IMG/VR virus record: IMGVR_UViG_3300025645_000466
Coordinates: 1-23,395 of that record
Reading direction: 5' to 3' (one strand)
Source of the DNA: a virus
Length of the DNA stretch: 23,395 nt
Below are positions 1-10,466 of this stretch, one piece after another. The position numbers and the translations under genes were made by a program. The notes beneath the pieces were generated by a model that worked only from the letters and a program-made list of their open reading frames with translations, made no database searches and was not told where the DNA came from. Each line of letters opens with the position of its first letter. Position 1 is the first letter of the stretch.

Positions 1-428
1 TGGCTTTGGTCATAAATGAATCCAGTGAACCCGATCTCTGGCCAACTCTTTGTTGGATCATTTCGGTCTGGAGTCATATCAACTTGAGCGACAAACTTTT
101 TGTCTTTTACCAAATCAAAGAATGCTTCCGGATCTTCCGAATCCAATTGATCTCGGAAGATTTGAACGCCACATGATTTGAGGAACATAAAGATCAATGC
201 CCGCGCCTTATATTCAGAAGTTGGCAATGCCAAGTCTCCCCAAAAGAATGTCTTGCGCATCGATGCCCCATCCTTTGTTGAAAATGTACATTCAAATAAG
301 TCTGTGCCGTCCCGCTGGTTGACTTTATGAGATACATTTGAAGTTTTAAACTCATATTGACCAGCCTCAGTAATGTAACTGTTGCTTGTTGAGTTTGCGT
401 CTGCGTCTGTTGCGATATATTTTGCCAT
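1..428 (-). CDS. DUF669-like phage protein, recombination module (partial, 3' end off window)
   Basis: An open frame starts at ATG 426-428 and runs 142 codons off the left edge without a stop, so the protein is C-terminally incomplete. It begins MAKYIATDADANSTSNSYIT and has an aromatic/charged core with EAGQYEFK, a FECTFSTKDG strand pair, FFWGDLALP and the helix ALIFMFLKSCG. This layout resembles the small DUF669-type proteins that accompany RecT-like annealases in phages and are thought to bind single-stranded DNA or assist recombination. It lies 7 bp after the coiled-coil gene and is the last visible member of the RecT operon. No strong Shine-Dalgarno precedes the ATG; the leader is A-rich. 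The frame is certain, the family assignment is a resemblance only. Confidence 0.6.
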   Translation of the reverse strand, partial: MAKYIATDADANSTSNSYITEAGQYEFKTSNVSHKVNQRDGTDLFECTFSTKDGASMRKTFFWGDLALPTSEYKARALIFMFLKSCGVQIFRDQLDSEDPEAFFDLVKDKKFVAQVDMTPDRNDPTKSWPEIGFTGFIYDQS

Positions 429-435
429 GATTTTT

Positions 436-1104
436 TTAGTATGATTTGATTTCTTCCCAGACTTTAATGCCGGGTATTGTTATGGTGTGTTTTAGTGCTG
501 CCCGGATTTTTGAATCATCCGCGCTAAAAAGATCCGGCCGCGCTGCCATTAAGTCGGCCTCACTTTCGATCTTGAACTTTATTGCTTTGCGAACCTTTAA
601 ACCTTTGACCGCATCATGCTTTAATGCGGCCTCTTGTCTTAATCGCAGAATCTTAGTTTGCGCATCTTCATCAATCTTAGCAATTGAATCTGAATCATTA
701 AATGCAGCTTGAGCGGCCTCACTTAATATTTTGCATTCCTCAATTCTTGTTATTTTATCGGCAGCAATTTTCTTATCACGTTCAACTATTTGAAACGCTC
801 CAAGTATTTTTGCAATCCGGGTTTCTTCTTCTTTTACTTCTGCAATAAACTCTTTGGCAATTGCATCAATCGTTTTTCCGAATTTAAGAATTGGAGCTTT
901 TGCCGCCTTTCTTGATTCTTCAATTTCACTAATTAAATGCCGCAATGATTTTTGACTTGCTGCAACCATCGTTGCTTCAAATCCATCAGTCACTGTTAAC
1001 ATTGTTTTTGAATTATTAAGCAAAGATGTTTTAACATCATAAGCCTCCGGAATAATTGAAATTTCCATTTCACCAACCTTTGGTTTTAAGATTAAATTAC
1101 TCAT
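436..1104 (-). CDS. Coiled-coil protein of the RecT operon (unknown function)
   Basis: The protein has 222 residues from the preferred ATG at 1104. The frame is open further upstream to 1221, but the sequence GGAAGGA lies 5-6 bases before ATG 1104 and the longer form would overlap RecT by over 100 bases. An alternative ATG at 1110 abuts this ribosome-binding site and is less likely. Residues about 45-185 are rich in Glu, Lys, Ala and Ile in a heptad-like pattern, indicating long helices or coiled coil. The C-terminus has a conserved-looking segment, IPGIKVWEE. No enzyme motif is visible. Proteins of this build (some named DUF1351) sit beside RecT in other phages, so a role in phage recombination is likely from context. 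The gene overlaps the RecT stop by 8 bases, indicating translational coupling. Confidence 0.7.
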   Translation of the reverse strand: MSNLILKPKVGEMEISIIPEAYDVKTSLLNNSKTMLTVTDGFEATMVAASQKSLRHLISEIEESRKAAKAPILKFGKTIDAIAKEFIAEVKEEETRIAKILGAFQIVERDKKIAADKITRIEECKILSEAAQAAFNDSDSIAKIDEDAQTKILRLRQEAALKHDAVKGLKVRKAIKFKIESEADLMAARPDLFSADDSKIRAALKHTITIPGIKVWEEIKSY

Positions 1105-1870
1105 GCTCATCCTTCCAACTAGTGTTTCCAATTGCCTTTTGAAAAGATGGAAAATCCATTTCCATTCTTTGCTGAAGATCATCTGGCAAATCGCGCCATG
1201 TTTGGTCAAGATCGATATCAATTTTGCCCTTCACAGTCCAATAGTCATTTGATTTTTGTTCAATGTCGGCATCCCTTATTAAACTTTCAAGGTATAACCT
1301 TTGACTTTTCGGATTTTTATTTTCCGAAATTTCAATTACTTCATTTATTGTTGTTTTGGGAATTTCAATTGGCGTTGCATCTGCAACATCGATTTCCTCC
1401 GGAACATAAACGCCTTGAACAATTTCTGGCGCAATAGCTCTCAGTGTTTCTGAGACGCATCTTGCCCGGAGCATTGCTGCTGGAGTCTTATCCCATGCCG
1501 ATCCCTTGCGAACCAATCCGGCTCGCCGGGCATCTTCCATTGAGAAAGAAGCCTTGGTGTTTTGGTTTTCAAATTCAAAAACCGCAGATTGAATTTCCGC
1601 GTTTTTTAAATCTGACCAAAAGACTTTTCCACCTGCCCGGCGAAAGTCTGCCAGCATCGCATCTGCGCGCTTAGTCAACTTGCCTTTTACCAAATGATAA
1701 TTCTTGGCCATCTCTAATGGCGGTTTATTTTCAACCATACACTGTAAGGCAAAAACAATCCCGGCCTCTTTTGATTCGCAACCAAACATCCCGGAGCGGC
1801 AAATGGCGTTCCCAATTAATTCCAAACCTTCAGAATCATTGATTTTAGAATAAGCTGTTAATTGGCTCAT
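1097..1870 (-). CDS. recT: RecT-family single-strand annealing recombinase
   Basis: This 257-residue protein matches the RecT/Redbeta annealase pattern. A helical N-terminal half (residues 10-90) includes LVKGKLTKRADAML and RRAGGKVFW. The diagnostic segment at residues 106-160 reads KASFSMEDARRAGLVRKGSA, then W, P, ML-RAR, SETLRAI and VQGVYVPEE. Such proteins bind single-stranded DNA and pair complementary strands during phage recombination and replication. The last 100 residues are more variable and acidic. The start overlaps the stop of the preceding 55-residue ORF (ATGA), with an AAAGGA ribosome-binding site about 5 bases upstream, one of the few clear SDs in the window. No partner exonuclease is seen; it may lie beyond the left edge. 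Confidence 0.9.
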   Translation of the reverse strand: MSQLTAYSKINDSEGLELIGNAICRSGMFGCESKEAGIVFALQCMVENKPPLEMAKNYHLVKGKLTKRADAMLADFRRAGGKVFWSDLKNAEIQSAVFEFENQNTKASFSMEDARRAGLVRKGSAWDKTPAAMLRARCVSETLRAIAPEIVQGVYVPEEIDVADATPIEIPKTTINEVIEISENKNPKSQRLYLESLIRDADIEQKSNDYWTVKGKIDIDLDQTWRDLPDDLQQRMEMDFPSFQKAIGNTSWKDEHE

Positions 1871-2034
1871 CGGATTCCTTTCTCATCAACCACAATAGAA
1901 ACTTGTGGCGGTTGTTTATGTCTTGGAAAAACCTGCAAACGGTAAACTTTAATGCCCCGCTTTTCCAGATCTTGAAGAATAGCTTCAACCTTAATTTCGG
2001 CATCAGCTTTCATGTCTTTTATTGATTCATTCAT
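1867..2034 (-). CDS. Small protein leading the recombination operon (unknown)
   Basis: A 55-codon ORF runs from ATG 2032-2034 to TGA 1867-1869, overlapping the RecT start by ATGA. It reads MNESIKDMKADAEIKVEAIL, then a charged helix with a following basic beta-like segment (VYRLQVFPRHKQ) and VSIVVDEKG. I do not recognise a family. Coupling to RecT, the exact packing into the gap, and sensible composition support it as real. It is the first gene after the candidate promoter and operator at 2058-2110, so it may be made early along with RecT. The start has no SD; the leader is AT-rich. Confidence 0.6.
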   Translation of the reverse strand: MNESIKDMKADAEIKVEAILQDLEKRGIKVYRLQVFPRHKQPPQVSIVVDEKGIR

Positions 2035-2057
2035 ATTGTTATTTCTTATTTATTAAA

Positions 2058-2074
2058 ACGATCAGATTGATCGT
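2058..2074. promoter_or_regulatory. Palindromic operator candidate, ACGATCA-N3-TGATCGT
   Basis: A perfect inverted repeat with 7-bp arms and a 3-bp spacer lies in the gap between the phosphoesterase and the recombination operon. It contains two GATC sites. It sits immediately downstream of the proposed -10 element at 2081-2086, overlapping the expected transcription start, a normal place for a repressor site. The arms are too short and the loop too small for an RNA hairpin of consequence. No regulator gene is in the window. Confidence 0.45.
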
Positions 2075-2080
2075 GTTGAG

Positions 2081-2110
2081 TTAATAAATGATTAAACAAC
2101 AATTTGTAAA
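2081..2110 (-). promoter_or_regulatory. Candidate sigma70-type promoter for the RecT operon
   Basis: Read on the minus strand, TTTACA (2110-2105) and TATTAA (2086-2081) are separated by 18 bases. The match to TTGACA/TATAAT is partial. It lies in the only AT-rich non-coding gap before the recombination genes and just upstream of the palindrome at 2058-2074. The module change from late structural to recombination genes argues that a promoter is needed here. Confidence 0.35.
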
Positions 2111-2124
2111 TACTTATGGACAAA

Positions 2125-3255
2125 TTAAATTGAATTAAAAAATCGAGTGACAAGCCCTTCGGTTTTATGATACTCAAATGCGCTTGCACCCTTTTGGCTG
2201 CCAACGAATCCCGCGCCGGAGTGCCAAGCATCCGTTGCGCAAAGTGCTTCCAAATATTCAACCACAAGCCCGGATTGCTCATCAATGACAACAGGAGCAA
2301 TTGTCTTTTTGTGATGAATATGCCCCATTTTTAAATGCCTGTGCTTTGTTTGTCCCCATTCTTTGGCAAACTCTGCCGCAATAATCATTGGCCATTTCTG
2401 CGCCGCGATCCGATCCCCATGCGCCCATAGTAAAAGATTATCGCCCCACACCATGTGCTTTCTTGGAGATGGATCTGATTTGACTTTAATGTTTGGGCAT
2501 TGGCTGTAATAGGCATCCAGAACCCGCGCAAGCCACACCTCACTGTGCCAAGAGTGATTGCCCTCAAGCACTACAATCTCAACCTCAGCGGCCACTGAGG
2601 CAGCAATATTAACCACATCCCGGCAAGCTCTGATTAAGTATTCAACAACCCGATGATATCGAGTATCCACATCCAAAACATGGCCGCTTGCCTCAGTCTG
2701 ATTGCTTCGATTGTCACTGTGCATCATGTCCCCGCCAAAGACCAAAACGCATTTGGCTGGCCGTCTTGCCCTTGCCGCTAATCCTTCAGCCGCCGCAACC
2801 ATTCTGGCCGCCGCAATGTTGCAATTATAGTCTGCATCCTTTGTTTCTTTTTCGTCGGCATACATCCCAACGTGAGCATCAAAAATATCCAGTTCAAAAA
2901 GTAAATCTTCTGAATCTGTTTTGCGTGATTTCCTAATTGGAGCAGTTCCTTTTTCTTTTACTTGGTCACAAAGACCATCAACAAAATCCTGCATCCCTTT
3001 TACTTCCGGGTAAAGCCGCCGCCATTCTTGAATCACGTTTCCATCTGCATCATATTGAACAGTTGTTTTGCCAACTTTTAAATGCGCTGGAGTTTCAGCC
3101 GGAGATTGCCAAGGCACTTGCCCCAATCTTTCCAATCTTTTTAAAATGCCACGTATTGATGATTCACATTTGCCAAGCTTTCTGGCTGCACCCCGATAAG
3201 AACCAACATCAAGATAAGCATCAATTGCTTCACTTTGCGCTTTGGTCAAAGCCAT
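2125..3255 (-). CDS. Phage metallophosphoesterase with N-terminal helix-turn-helix
   Basis: This 376-residue protein has two parts. Residues 1-45 form a helix-turn-helix-like segment (ALTKAQSEAIDAYL, SYRGAARKLG, SSIRGILKRLERLG). Residues 120-345 carry the ordered motifs of a calcineurin-like phosphoesterase: D126-x-H128 (FDAHVG), GD at 175-176 (FGGDMMH), GNH at 232-234 (EGNHSWH), H279 (WAHGD) and GHxH at 311-314 (MGHIHH). All metal-binding positions are present, so the enzyme should be active on a phosphoester, possibly nucleic acid. Similar proteins are common in phage genomes but their substrate is unknown. It starts 3 bases after the putative holin stop and is the last gene before the module boundary. 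Confidence 0.85.
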   Translation of the reverse strand: MALTKAQSEAIDAYLDVGSYRGAARKLGKCESSIRGILKRLERLGQVPWQSPAETPAHLKVGKTTVQYDADGNVIQEWRRLYPEVKGMQDFVDGLCDQVKEKGTAPIRKSRKTDSEDLLFELDIFDAHVGMYADEKETKDADYNCNIAAARMVAAAEGLAARARRPAKCVLVFGGDMMHSDNRSNQTEASGHVLDVDTRYHRVVEYLIRACRDVVNIAASVAAEVEIVVLEGNHSWHSEVWLARVLDAYYSQCPNIKVKSDPSPRKHMVWGDNLLLWAHGDRIAAQKWPMIIAAEFAKEWGQTKHRHLKMGHIHHKKTIAPVVIDEQSGLVVEYLEALCATDAWHSGAGFVGSQKGASAFEYHKTEGLVTRFFNSI

Positions 3256-3258
3256 AAC

Positions 3259-3654
3259 TTATTTGACCTGCGAACTGCCAAAATAGAAACCAACAATGGC
3301 CAATGCCGTTTGTCGAATTTCTGGCAAGATCACAAAGCCTTGCACTGTATCCCATTTGAGTGATTTAAAGAATCCAAAAAAGCCAGTTGTTTCATGTTGC
3401 ACACTGATGCCAATGCTTGTGAAAGCAAAGATGAATGGCGCAAGAACAATGGCAAAGATTACTGAAAATGTAATCAGCCGCCGCATGTAAACACCACCAC
3501 GCGCTGCTGCCTTGTCGGCTGAATCATCCGCGACAGTTTGCCGGGCAATCATGCGTTCAAATAATCGCGCTTGGCTTTCTGCTTGTGCCGCAATCATCTT
3601 CATCACAAAGCCACTCACACCGCCGCCAAGCATTGCTAAAAGTTCTGGAGTCAT
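3259..3654 (-). CDS. Small membrane protein, holin candidate
   Basis: The frame is open upstream to 3810, but that extension overlaps another small gene. The natural start is ATG 3654, giving 131 residues beginning MTPELLAMLGGGVSGFVMKM. A charged amphipathic helix follows (AESQARLFERMIARQ), then a hydrophobic segment at residues 60-82 (ITFSVIFAIVLAPFIFAFTS) and a second, weaker one around 104-126 (VQGFVILP, TALAIVGFYFG). Size, membrane segments, neighbouring small membrane protein and position after the tail fibre suggest a holin or other lysis protein. No endolysin is adjacent, so this remains a contextual call. Confidence 0.65.
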   Translation of the reverse strand: MTPELLAMLGGGVSGFVMKMIAAQAESQARLFERMIARQTVADDSADKAAARGGVYMRRLITFSVIFAIVLAPFIFAFTSIGISVQHETTGFFGFFKSLKWDTVQGFVILPEIRQTALAIVGFYFGSSQVK

Positions 3655-3677
3655 AATATTTGATTTTTGGGTTGATG

Positions 3678-3842
3678 CTATTTTTTGAAGATGTGCCACC
3701 AAGCAATTGCCAATGATGCAAGACCTGCGCAAAAATAAGCAAATGTGCTGGCAATTTCGTTTGTGCTTGGCATTGATGCCGCCATTTGAGCAACACCCAA
3801 TGTTCCCCATATTTTAAAATGTTCAAACAATTGAGAGTTCAT
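3678..3842 (-). CDS. 54-residue membrane protein, possible lysis component
   Basis: A short ORF starts at ATG 3840-3842, overlapping the tail-fibre stop in a TAATG arrangement, and ends at TAG 3678-3680, 23 bases before the next gene. It reads MNSQLFEHFKIWGTLGVAQM, then a hydrophobic stretch at residues 30-50 (IASTFAYFCAGLASLAIAWW) ending in a basic tail HIFKK. One or two membrane spans are possible. Translational coupling and clean packing between two genes support it. Together with the following 131-residue membrane protein it may form a holin/antiholin-like pair, but no family is recognised. Confidence 0.65.
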   Translation of the reverse strand: MNSQLFEHFKIWGTLGVAQMAASMPSTNEIASTFAYFCAGLASLAIAWWHIFKK

Positions 3843-6010
3843 TATAATATATAATTGACCGTTAAACCAGCGTATGTAGTGTTATAGCCTGTTGAATTTA
3901 CTGGAACGTTAATGGTTGTAGTATTAACATTCAAAAATTGATTTATTCCAACTAAAGTTGGTGCTTCCGTTGCATAGCATCTAATTGAGGACAATGCTGT
4001 GCAATCACGGAATGCAGCAGCTTGGATTTGCGTAACGGTTCTTGGTATTTCAATTTGCGTTAATGCTGTGCAGTTTCTTAAAACAGATTCAGAAACTACT
4101 GTAAAAATGTTTTGAGAATCACCAATTTGCTGTGGGAATGTAAACTCTTCTAATGCAGTGCCCCCCTCAAAAGCAAATCGACCAACTGCGGCAAGGTCGT
4201 AATCTGATAAACGAACTGTCTTTAGTGATGTGCAACCTCGGTAAGATGAATTTCCAATTGCAGTAATGTTTCTGCCCAATGTAAAACCATTGCCACCAGC
4301 GTTAATGCCTTGCCCATATTTAATGCAATTCTCAAAACAGTTATCACCAATTGTTCCGGCGGTTGAGTTATGATAATAAAATTCAACCAAAGAATTGCAT
4401 CCTTGAAAAGTCTGCGATCCTAGTGATTTGCAATTAGACCCTAAAGTAACACTTGTTATTGCAGTATTTAAACGATAACCAGAGTTCAAATCAGCGTCCC
4501 GAAGGTTTTTAATTGAACCTATTCCACCAGCAATTGAAGTTGTGTATGGATAAACTGGATATAACTCATCAACTCTGTTATTTAAAGAAGTTATTGAATT
4601 CCTGTTTAACTCAATTTCATTATAATTTTCTGTTATTTGTTCACTTAGTTCTTGCTTCAACTCATAAACGGAAGCCTCATTGTTTATGAAAACACCAAGT
4701 GTTCCATTGTTTTGTCCCAAGCGCAGAACATGGCCAATTTCAACTTCAATTGCTGGTTTCACTGGCGTTAATGCACCAGCAACTGTGTCACTAAGATAAA
4801 CCAAGCCGCCCTCTGTAAATCCATTCAACTGCCGCAGGTCTAAGCCGCGAACCTTACCCACTAAAGTGATAAAGCCTGTGCCATTGTTTCCTGAAATTGT
4901 TTGAGTGGCAACCCCGATTGTTCTGTGCGCTTCTTCAGCATTTGATGCAAGTGCTAGATCAATGTTTGGAGTGTTACCTTGCGCGCCGACAATTTTGACA
5001 ACTTGACCATCAATAATATCAACACCAGTTTTGTTCCGGCAATACATCAAAGTTTCTTGCCCAACTTGAATGACAACATCACTTGACCCTGTAATAATAT
5101 CAAAAGTTAATTCTTGATTGTTCCATTCCATCTTGGCTGCCACTTCATCAAGATTTGTTGACCATGCTTGCACATCTTCACCGACCACCAAACTCAAATC
5201 TTCACGCCAGATTGCAGGGTTGAAGAAACCATTGGTTGTTGGATCGGCAGCAAAGGCATCAAGATTGTTTGGCAATGAATGTGCTGGCAAACTATTTGGA
5301 GCAGCCACCGCCGGAAAAACTGAAATTGGAACTTGGCAAACAACATCTGTGCCAACTTTGATTTCAAAAAAGGCATCTGCGCCTTCTGCAATCAATTCCT
5401 GCACTCTGGCTGTGTTGGCATCCAGTTGACCCGTCCAAGTGCTTCCAACACTTGCCCATTCCTCAGAATAAATTGCAGGTTGCTGGCTAATTTCAATGAC
5501 TTGTTGCGCCCGGATTGTTGGCGAACCAACAACGCTTGTGCCAACTGTCACTTCAGATTCTGGTGCAAGGTCAAGGCTTTGCCCAGCCATATCAACGCGC
5601 GCACCAACATCATCAAAAATCACTCGATAAGAACCATTTGCCAATTTCTGAACTGAAACCTTTGAGCCATAAGCACCAGAACCACCATTGAGAGCATTTA
5701 AAGCACCCGCCACGGCTTCGGCTGATGCGTTCCATGCCAATGCGCTTGTTGATTCAATGCCAGCGTTCAACTTGAATGTGCCAGATGTGGCAGCTTTGCC
5801 CTTGGCTGATATTGCAACCGCAACATCAACTGCTGTGCCGCTCCGGGCATCGTATTGACCATTGGAATTTACCAAATGCAAAACAACGTCTGCAACTTCA
5901 CCCTCAATGATTTGAGGCAGCCGAACCACCTGTGTTGGCCGATTTAGATTTGCAACCGCATTGGCCGTCAAATCCTTTAGTTGTGTGTTGATATAAATGT
6001 TGTTAGCCAT
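3842..6010 (-). CDS. Tail fibre / receptor-binding protein with BspA-like leucine-rich repeats
   Basis: This 722-residue protein is modular. Residues 1-235 are beta-rich and begin MANNIYINTQLKDL; residues 75-135 resemble a domain seen in other phage and surface proteins (GTFKLN ... ALNALNGG ... GSYRVIFDD). Residues 311-445 form a beta domain (GQVVKIVGAQGNTPNIDLAL, IGVATQTI, VYLSDTVAGALTP). Residues 447-484 are a coiled coil, typical of trimeric fibres. Residues 515-722 are BspA-like leucine-rich repeats, with recurring units such as SLGSQTFQGCNSL, AIGNSSYRGCTSLKTVRL, AVGRFAFEGGTALEEF and QIQAAAFRDCTALSSI, and a terminal NVPVNSTGYNTTYAG cap. BspA-type repeats bind host or bacterial surfaces, so the C-terminus is the likely receptor-binding end. 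It follows the tail genes and precedes the membrane proteins. The leader has no SD. Confidence 0.75.
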   Translation of the reverse strand: MANNIYINTQLKDLTANAVANLNRPTQVVRLPQIIEGEVADVVLHLVNSNGQYDARSGTAVDVAVAISAKGKAATSGTFKLNAGIESTSALAWNASAEAVAGALNALNGGSGAYGSKVSVQKLANGSYRVIFDDVGARVDMAGQSLDLAPESEVTVGTSVVGSPTIRAQQVIEISQQPAIYSEEWASVGSTWTGQLDANTARVQELIAEGADAFFEIKVGTDVVCQVPISVFPAVAAPNSLPAHSLPNNLDAFAADPTTNGFFNPAIWREDLSLVVGEDVQAWSTNLDEVAAKMEWNNQELTFDIITGSSDVVIQVGQETLMYCRNKTGVDIIDGQVVKIVGAQGNTPNIDLALASNAEEAHRTIGVATQTISGNNGTGFITLVGKVRGLDLRQLNGFTEGGLVYLSDTVAGALTPVKPAIEVEIGHVLRLGQNNGTLGVFINNEASVYELKQELSEQITENYNEIELNRNSITSLNNRVDELYPVYPYTTSIAGGIGSIKNLRDADLNSGYRLNTAITSVTLGSNCKSLGSQTFQGCNSLVEFYYHNSTAGTIGDNCFENCIKYGQGINAGGNGFTLGRNITAIGNSSYRGCTSLKTVRLSDYDLAAVGRFAFEGGTALEEFTFPQQIGDSQNIFTVVSESVLRNCTALTQIEIPRTVTQIQAAAFRDCTALSSIRCYATEAPTLVGINQFLNVNTTTINVPVNSTGYNTTYAGLTVNYIL

Positions 6011-6047
6011 GCTTATTTATTAGGTTAAATTTAGATTTTTGCAAGAT

Positions 6048-6521
6048 TCAGATTTTGCCCCAGCCATCTGGTGAATCAATCTCACTTACAATTGAATAAT
6101 CAATTGCGTTGCCCGTCCCGTCCCCGGCTTTATTTGGCACAATCATCCTTCGGTTTTCCGTCCCGTCTGAAAACTTAGATTGCAAGACAACATCCCCGGC
6201 ATCCCAAGCACTCCCACCTTGATTTAATGATATGTCAATTTCAGCGTTTTTGCTTGAAGGATCGACCGCAGCATTTTCTTCTCTGATTTCCCTATTCAAC
6301 TCAAGTGAGACATTTCTGGAACTTTGAATTGAACCATTCATTTCTTCAACTGAATCCCTTAAAATGATATCAAAATTGGCGTTGTTTGCTTCTGCCGTAA
6401 TAAACAAAGAATCCAATTTTGGGTATTTAATCAGCCCTTTAATTTTTTCACGCACAAGCCCGGATGCCAAAAGCATCTTTGCCATTATTACTCGGTTTGA
6501 TTTGCCGCGATTGCTTATCAT
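6048..6521 (-). CDS. Tail-tip region protein (unknown)
   Basis: This 157-residue protein starts at an ATG overlapping the previous stop (ATGA). A second in-frame ATG at 6482 (MAKMLLASG) would give 144 residues. The protein is mixed: a basic N-terminus, a helical middle with RNVSLELNREIREENAAVD, and an acidic, Gly/Asp-rich C-terminus ending DSPDGWGKI. No family is recognised. Its place between tape-measure-linked genes and the fibre suggests a tail tip or fibre-attachment role. The 37-bp gap after it holds an AT-rich leader for the fibre gene. Confidence 0.6.
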   Translation of the reverse strand: MISNRGKSNRVIMAKMLLASGLVREKIKGLIKYPKLDSLFITAEANNANFDIILRDSVEEMNGSIQSSRNVSLELNREIREENAAVDPSSKNAEIDISLNQGGSAWDAGDVVLQSKFSDGTENRRMIVPNKAGDGTGNAIDYSIVSEIDSPDGWGKI

Positions 6522-7503
6522 AAAGCCTCAACTGTTATGTTTACGCTTTCCCAAATGTTCCCCATCCATCTTGAGATTTTGGTTGATTCAGCATTAATAA
6601 ATTCTCCGGCTGTAACAATATCCAAATATTGATCTTTATTTGGTGTTGTTGTGGCAGTCAAAGTATCTGTTGGCGTTCCATCGGAAGCAACAACTGAAAA
6701 CTGAGAACCAATTGGAATGCCAATCAAATCATCTGACTTTAAATAACTAATTGTTTTTCTTGAATTGGCATTTTGAGTAAAAGGATTTCTTGATGGCAAT
6801 GATTGAACCATTGTTACAGTTGATGCCGTTGAATTTGGAAATCTTAACCCGTTGTAATTAGAACCCAAAACTGATTTGATTGTGATTTGGTCACCAGAAA
6901 TATCAGTTACAAACCCATTTTGGTAAACGTCCAAAATCCAAGAACCATTGAAAACAATTCTTTTTTCAAACCTATAAGGAAAAGGCTGCGAATTGTTTCT
7001 TACATCAAATTTTTGTCCAATTGCATAGTCACCCGGATTTGTGACTTCAAAAACTAATACGCCACTATCTGTTGCTGATTCATAGCTAGCCAATGGAGTT
7101 GGGCTAGATTTTGAAGTCCCAAAAACTTGCTCGGTTGTGGCTGAAATTCCGGGATAAGTGAAAGCATAAATGCCGTTTCCTTCAAGCCTTGGAGCCGGCA
7201 CATTGGCAAATGTTCTTTGAAAAGAAACAATGCTTGTGCCGTTGTCTGTTGGCTCAGAATCACCAACCCAAAAAGCATTGGCATCATCTGCAAATGGCGA
7301 CCGCACTGGCTTTTGTTGATTCGCCCCGCCGCCAGTTTCCATGAAATTGTTGAAAGCAAGTGGAGCATAATTTGCCCGCGCCACCTGCATGTCATGCACA
7401 TAAACTTTGGTTGCAGAATCACCTTCATTGGCAAATGGGTATTTAATCACGCCGCCAACACAAGTTGGAGTTGCAAAAGATGTTCCGGCTGAGTAAGGGA
7501 TTG

Positions 7504-7507
<4 letters not shown>
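6518..7507 (-). CDS. Minor tail / tail-tip structural protein (unknown family)
   Basis: This 329-residue protein follows the tape measure with an ATGA overlap. It is rich in Ser, Thr, Asn, Gly and aromatic residues with beta-type periodicity, as usual for tail structural proteins. It begins MTIPYSAGTSFATPTCVGG; the opening is similar to that of the tail tube protein (MSIPYSSVANL), although the rest does not align by eye. Other landmarks are FWVGDSEPTDNG, GIYAFTYPGI and ISRWMGNIWESVNITVE at the C-terminus. No catalytic motif is visible. By position it is equivalent to the distal tail or minor tail proteins of siphoviruses. Confidence 0.6.
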
Positions 7508-9848
<2,341 letters not shown>

Positions 9849-9852
<4 letters not shown>

Positions 9853-10463
9853 TTATTCAATTCTGTTAAAATTTCTGATTTAATTTTTCGGATGCTTTCT
9901 GGCTCTTTCAATTTGTAGTCTGGAATTGTTGAAAGTCTTAATGCTTTTTGAAATTGTAAAATTTGATTTATTGGCCAATCAAGAACTTCAATTGGGTTTT
10001 GCCCATATCTGGCCGCCACTTCATCCACTGCTTTTATCATGTGGTCAACATCTTCAATAATTTGGTTTGAATAACTTATAGAATTGCCGGATTGAGAAGA
10101 TGATTGAACCTCTTGAAAAGCAAAATCTAAATGCTCAAAAACCAATGCCAAGATTTCTGAATTAAATTTTTCATATAAAAACCCAATTTTCTTTTTTTCT
10201 TTTTCGGCTTTCCTGCTTTTTTTGAATGAATATTTTTTGGAATTTCTCCAAATGTAAGCCATTATTTCATCATCAGTAATTTCGCCTTGGCAAACCAAAG
10301 CGTTTTCAATCAGCCGCAAATCAATCCATGCCCTGCCAGTCAATGGCCGCAATGAAATGCCCATCAAATCAAATTCATCACAACCCGTTGCCCAAGCCAA
10401 CAATCTGTTTTGTAGAATCTTTTGAGTTTCCTCTGCCAGCTTTTGTTTTAATTCTTCAATCAT
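9849..10463 (-). CDS. Tape-measure chaperone candidate (tail assembly)
   Basis: This 204-residue protein sits directly upstream of the tape measure, with an ATGA overlap, where siphoviruses encode the tail assembly chaperone. It is mostly helical, with a conserved-looking segment GISLRPLTGRAWIDLRLIEN, an acidic turn EITDDEIMAYIWR, a Lys-rich stretch at residues 75-93 and a C-terminal region (AARYGQNPIEVLDWPINQIL). The last part resembles the second half of chaperones such as lambda G-T. I found no overlapping frame for a programmed frameshift product. The ATG lies 3 bases after the U-tract of a terminator, so expression depends on read-through. No SD is possible in that leader. Confidence 0.55.
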
Positions 10464-10466
10464 TGT

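Noticed and set aside
1105-1221. Upstream extension of the coiled-coil gene
   Set aside because: The added residues (MISILTKHGAICQMIF...) overlap RecT in another frame, and a good ribosome-binding site supports ATG 1104.
3557-3826. 89-codon open frame overlapping the small membrane genes
   Set aside because: Composition is unlike a real protein, and the two overlapping frames (54 and 131 residues) have membrane segments and proper coupling.
3842-6010. Diversity-generating retroelement target in the fibre
   Set aside because: No reverse transcriptase or template repeat was seen in the window, and the C-terminus is LRR rather than a C-type lectin variable region.
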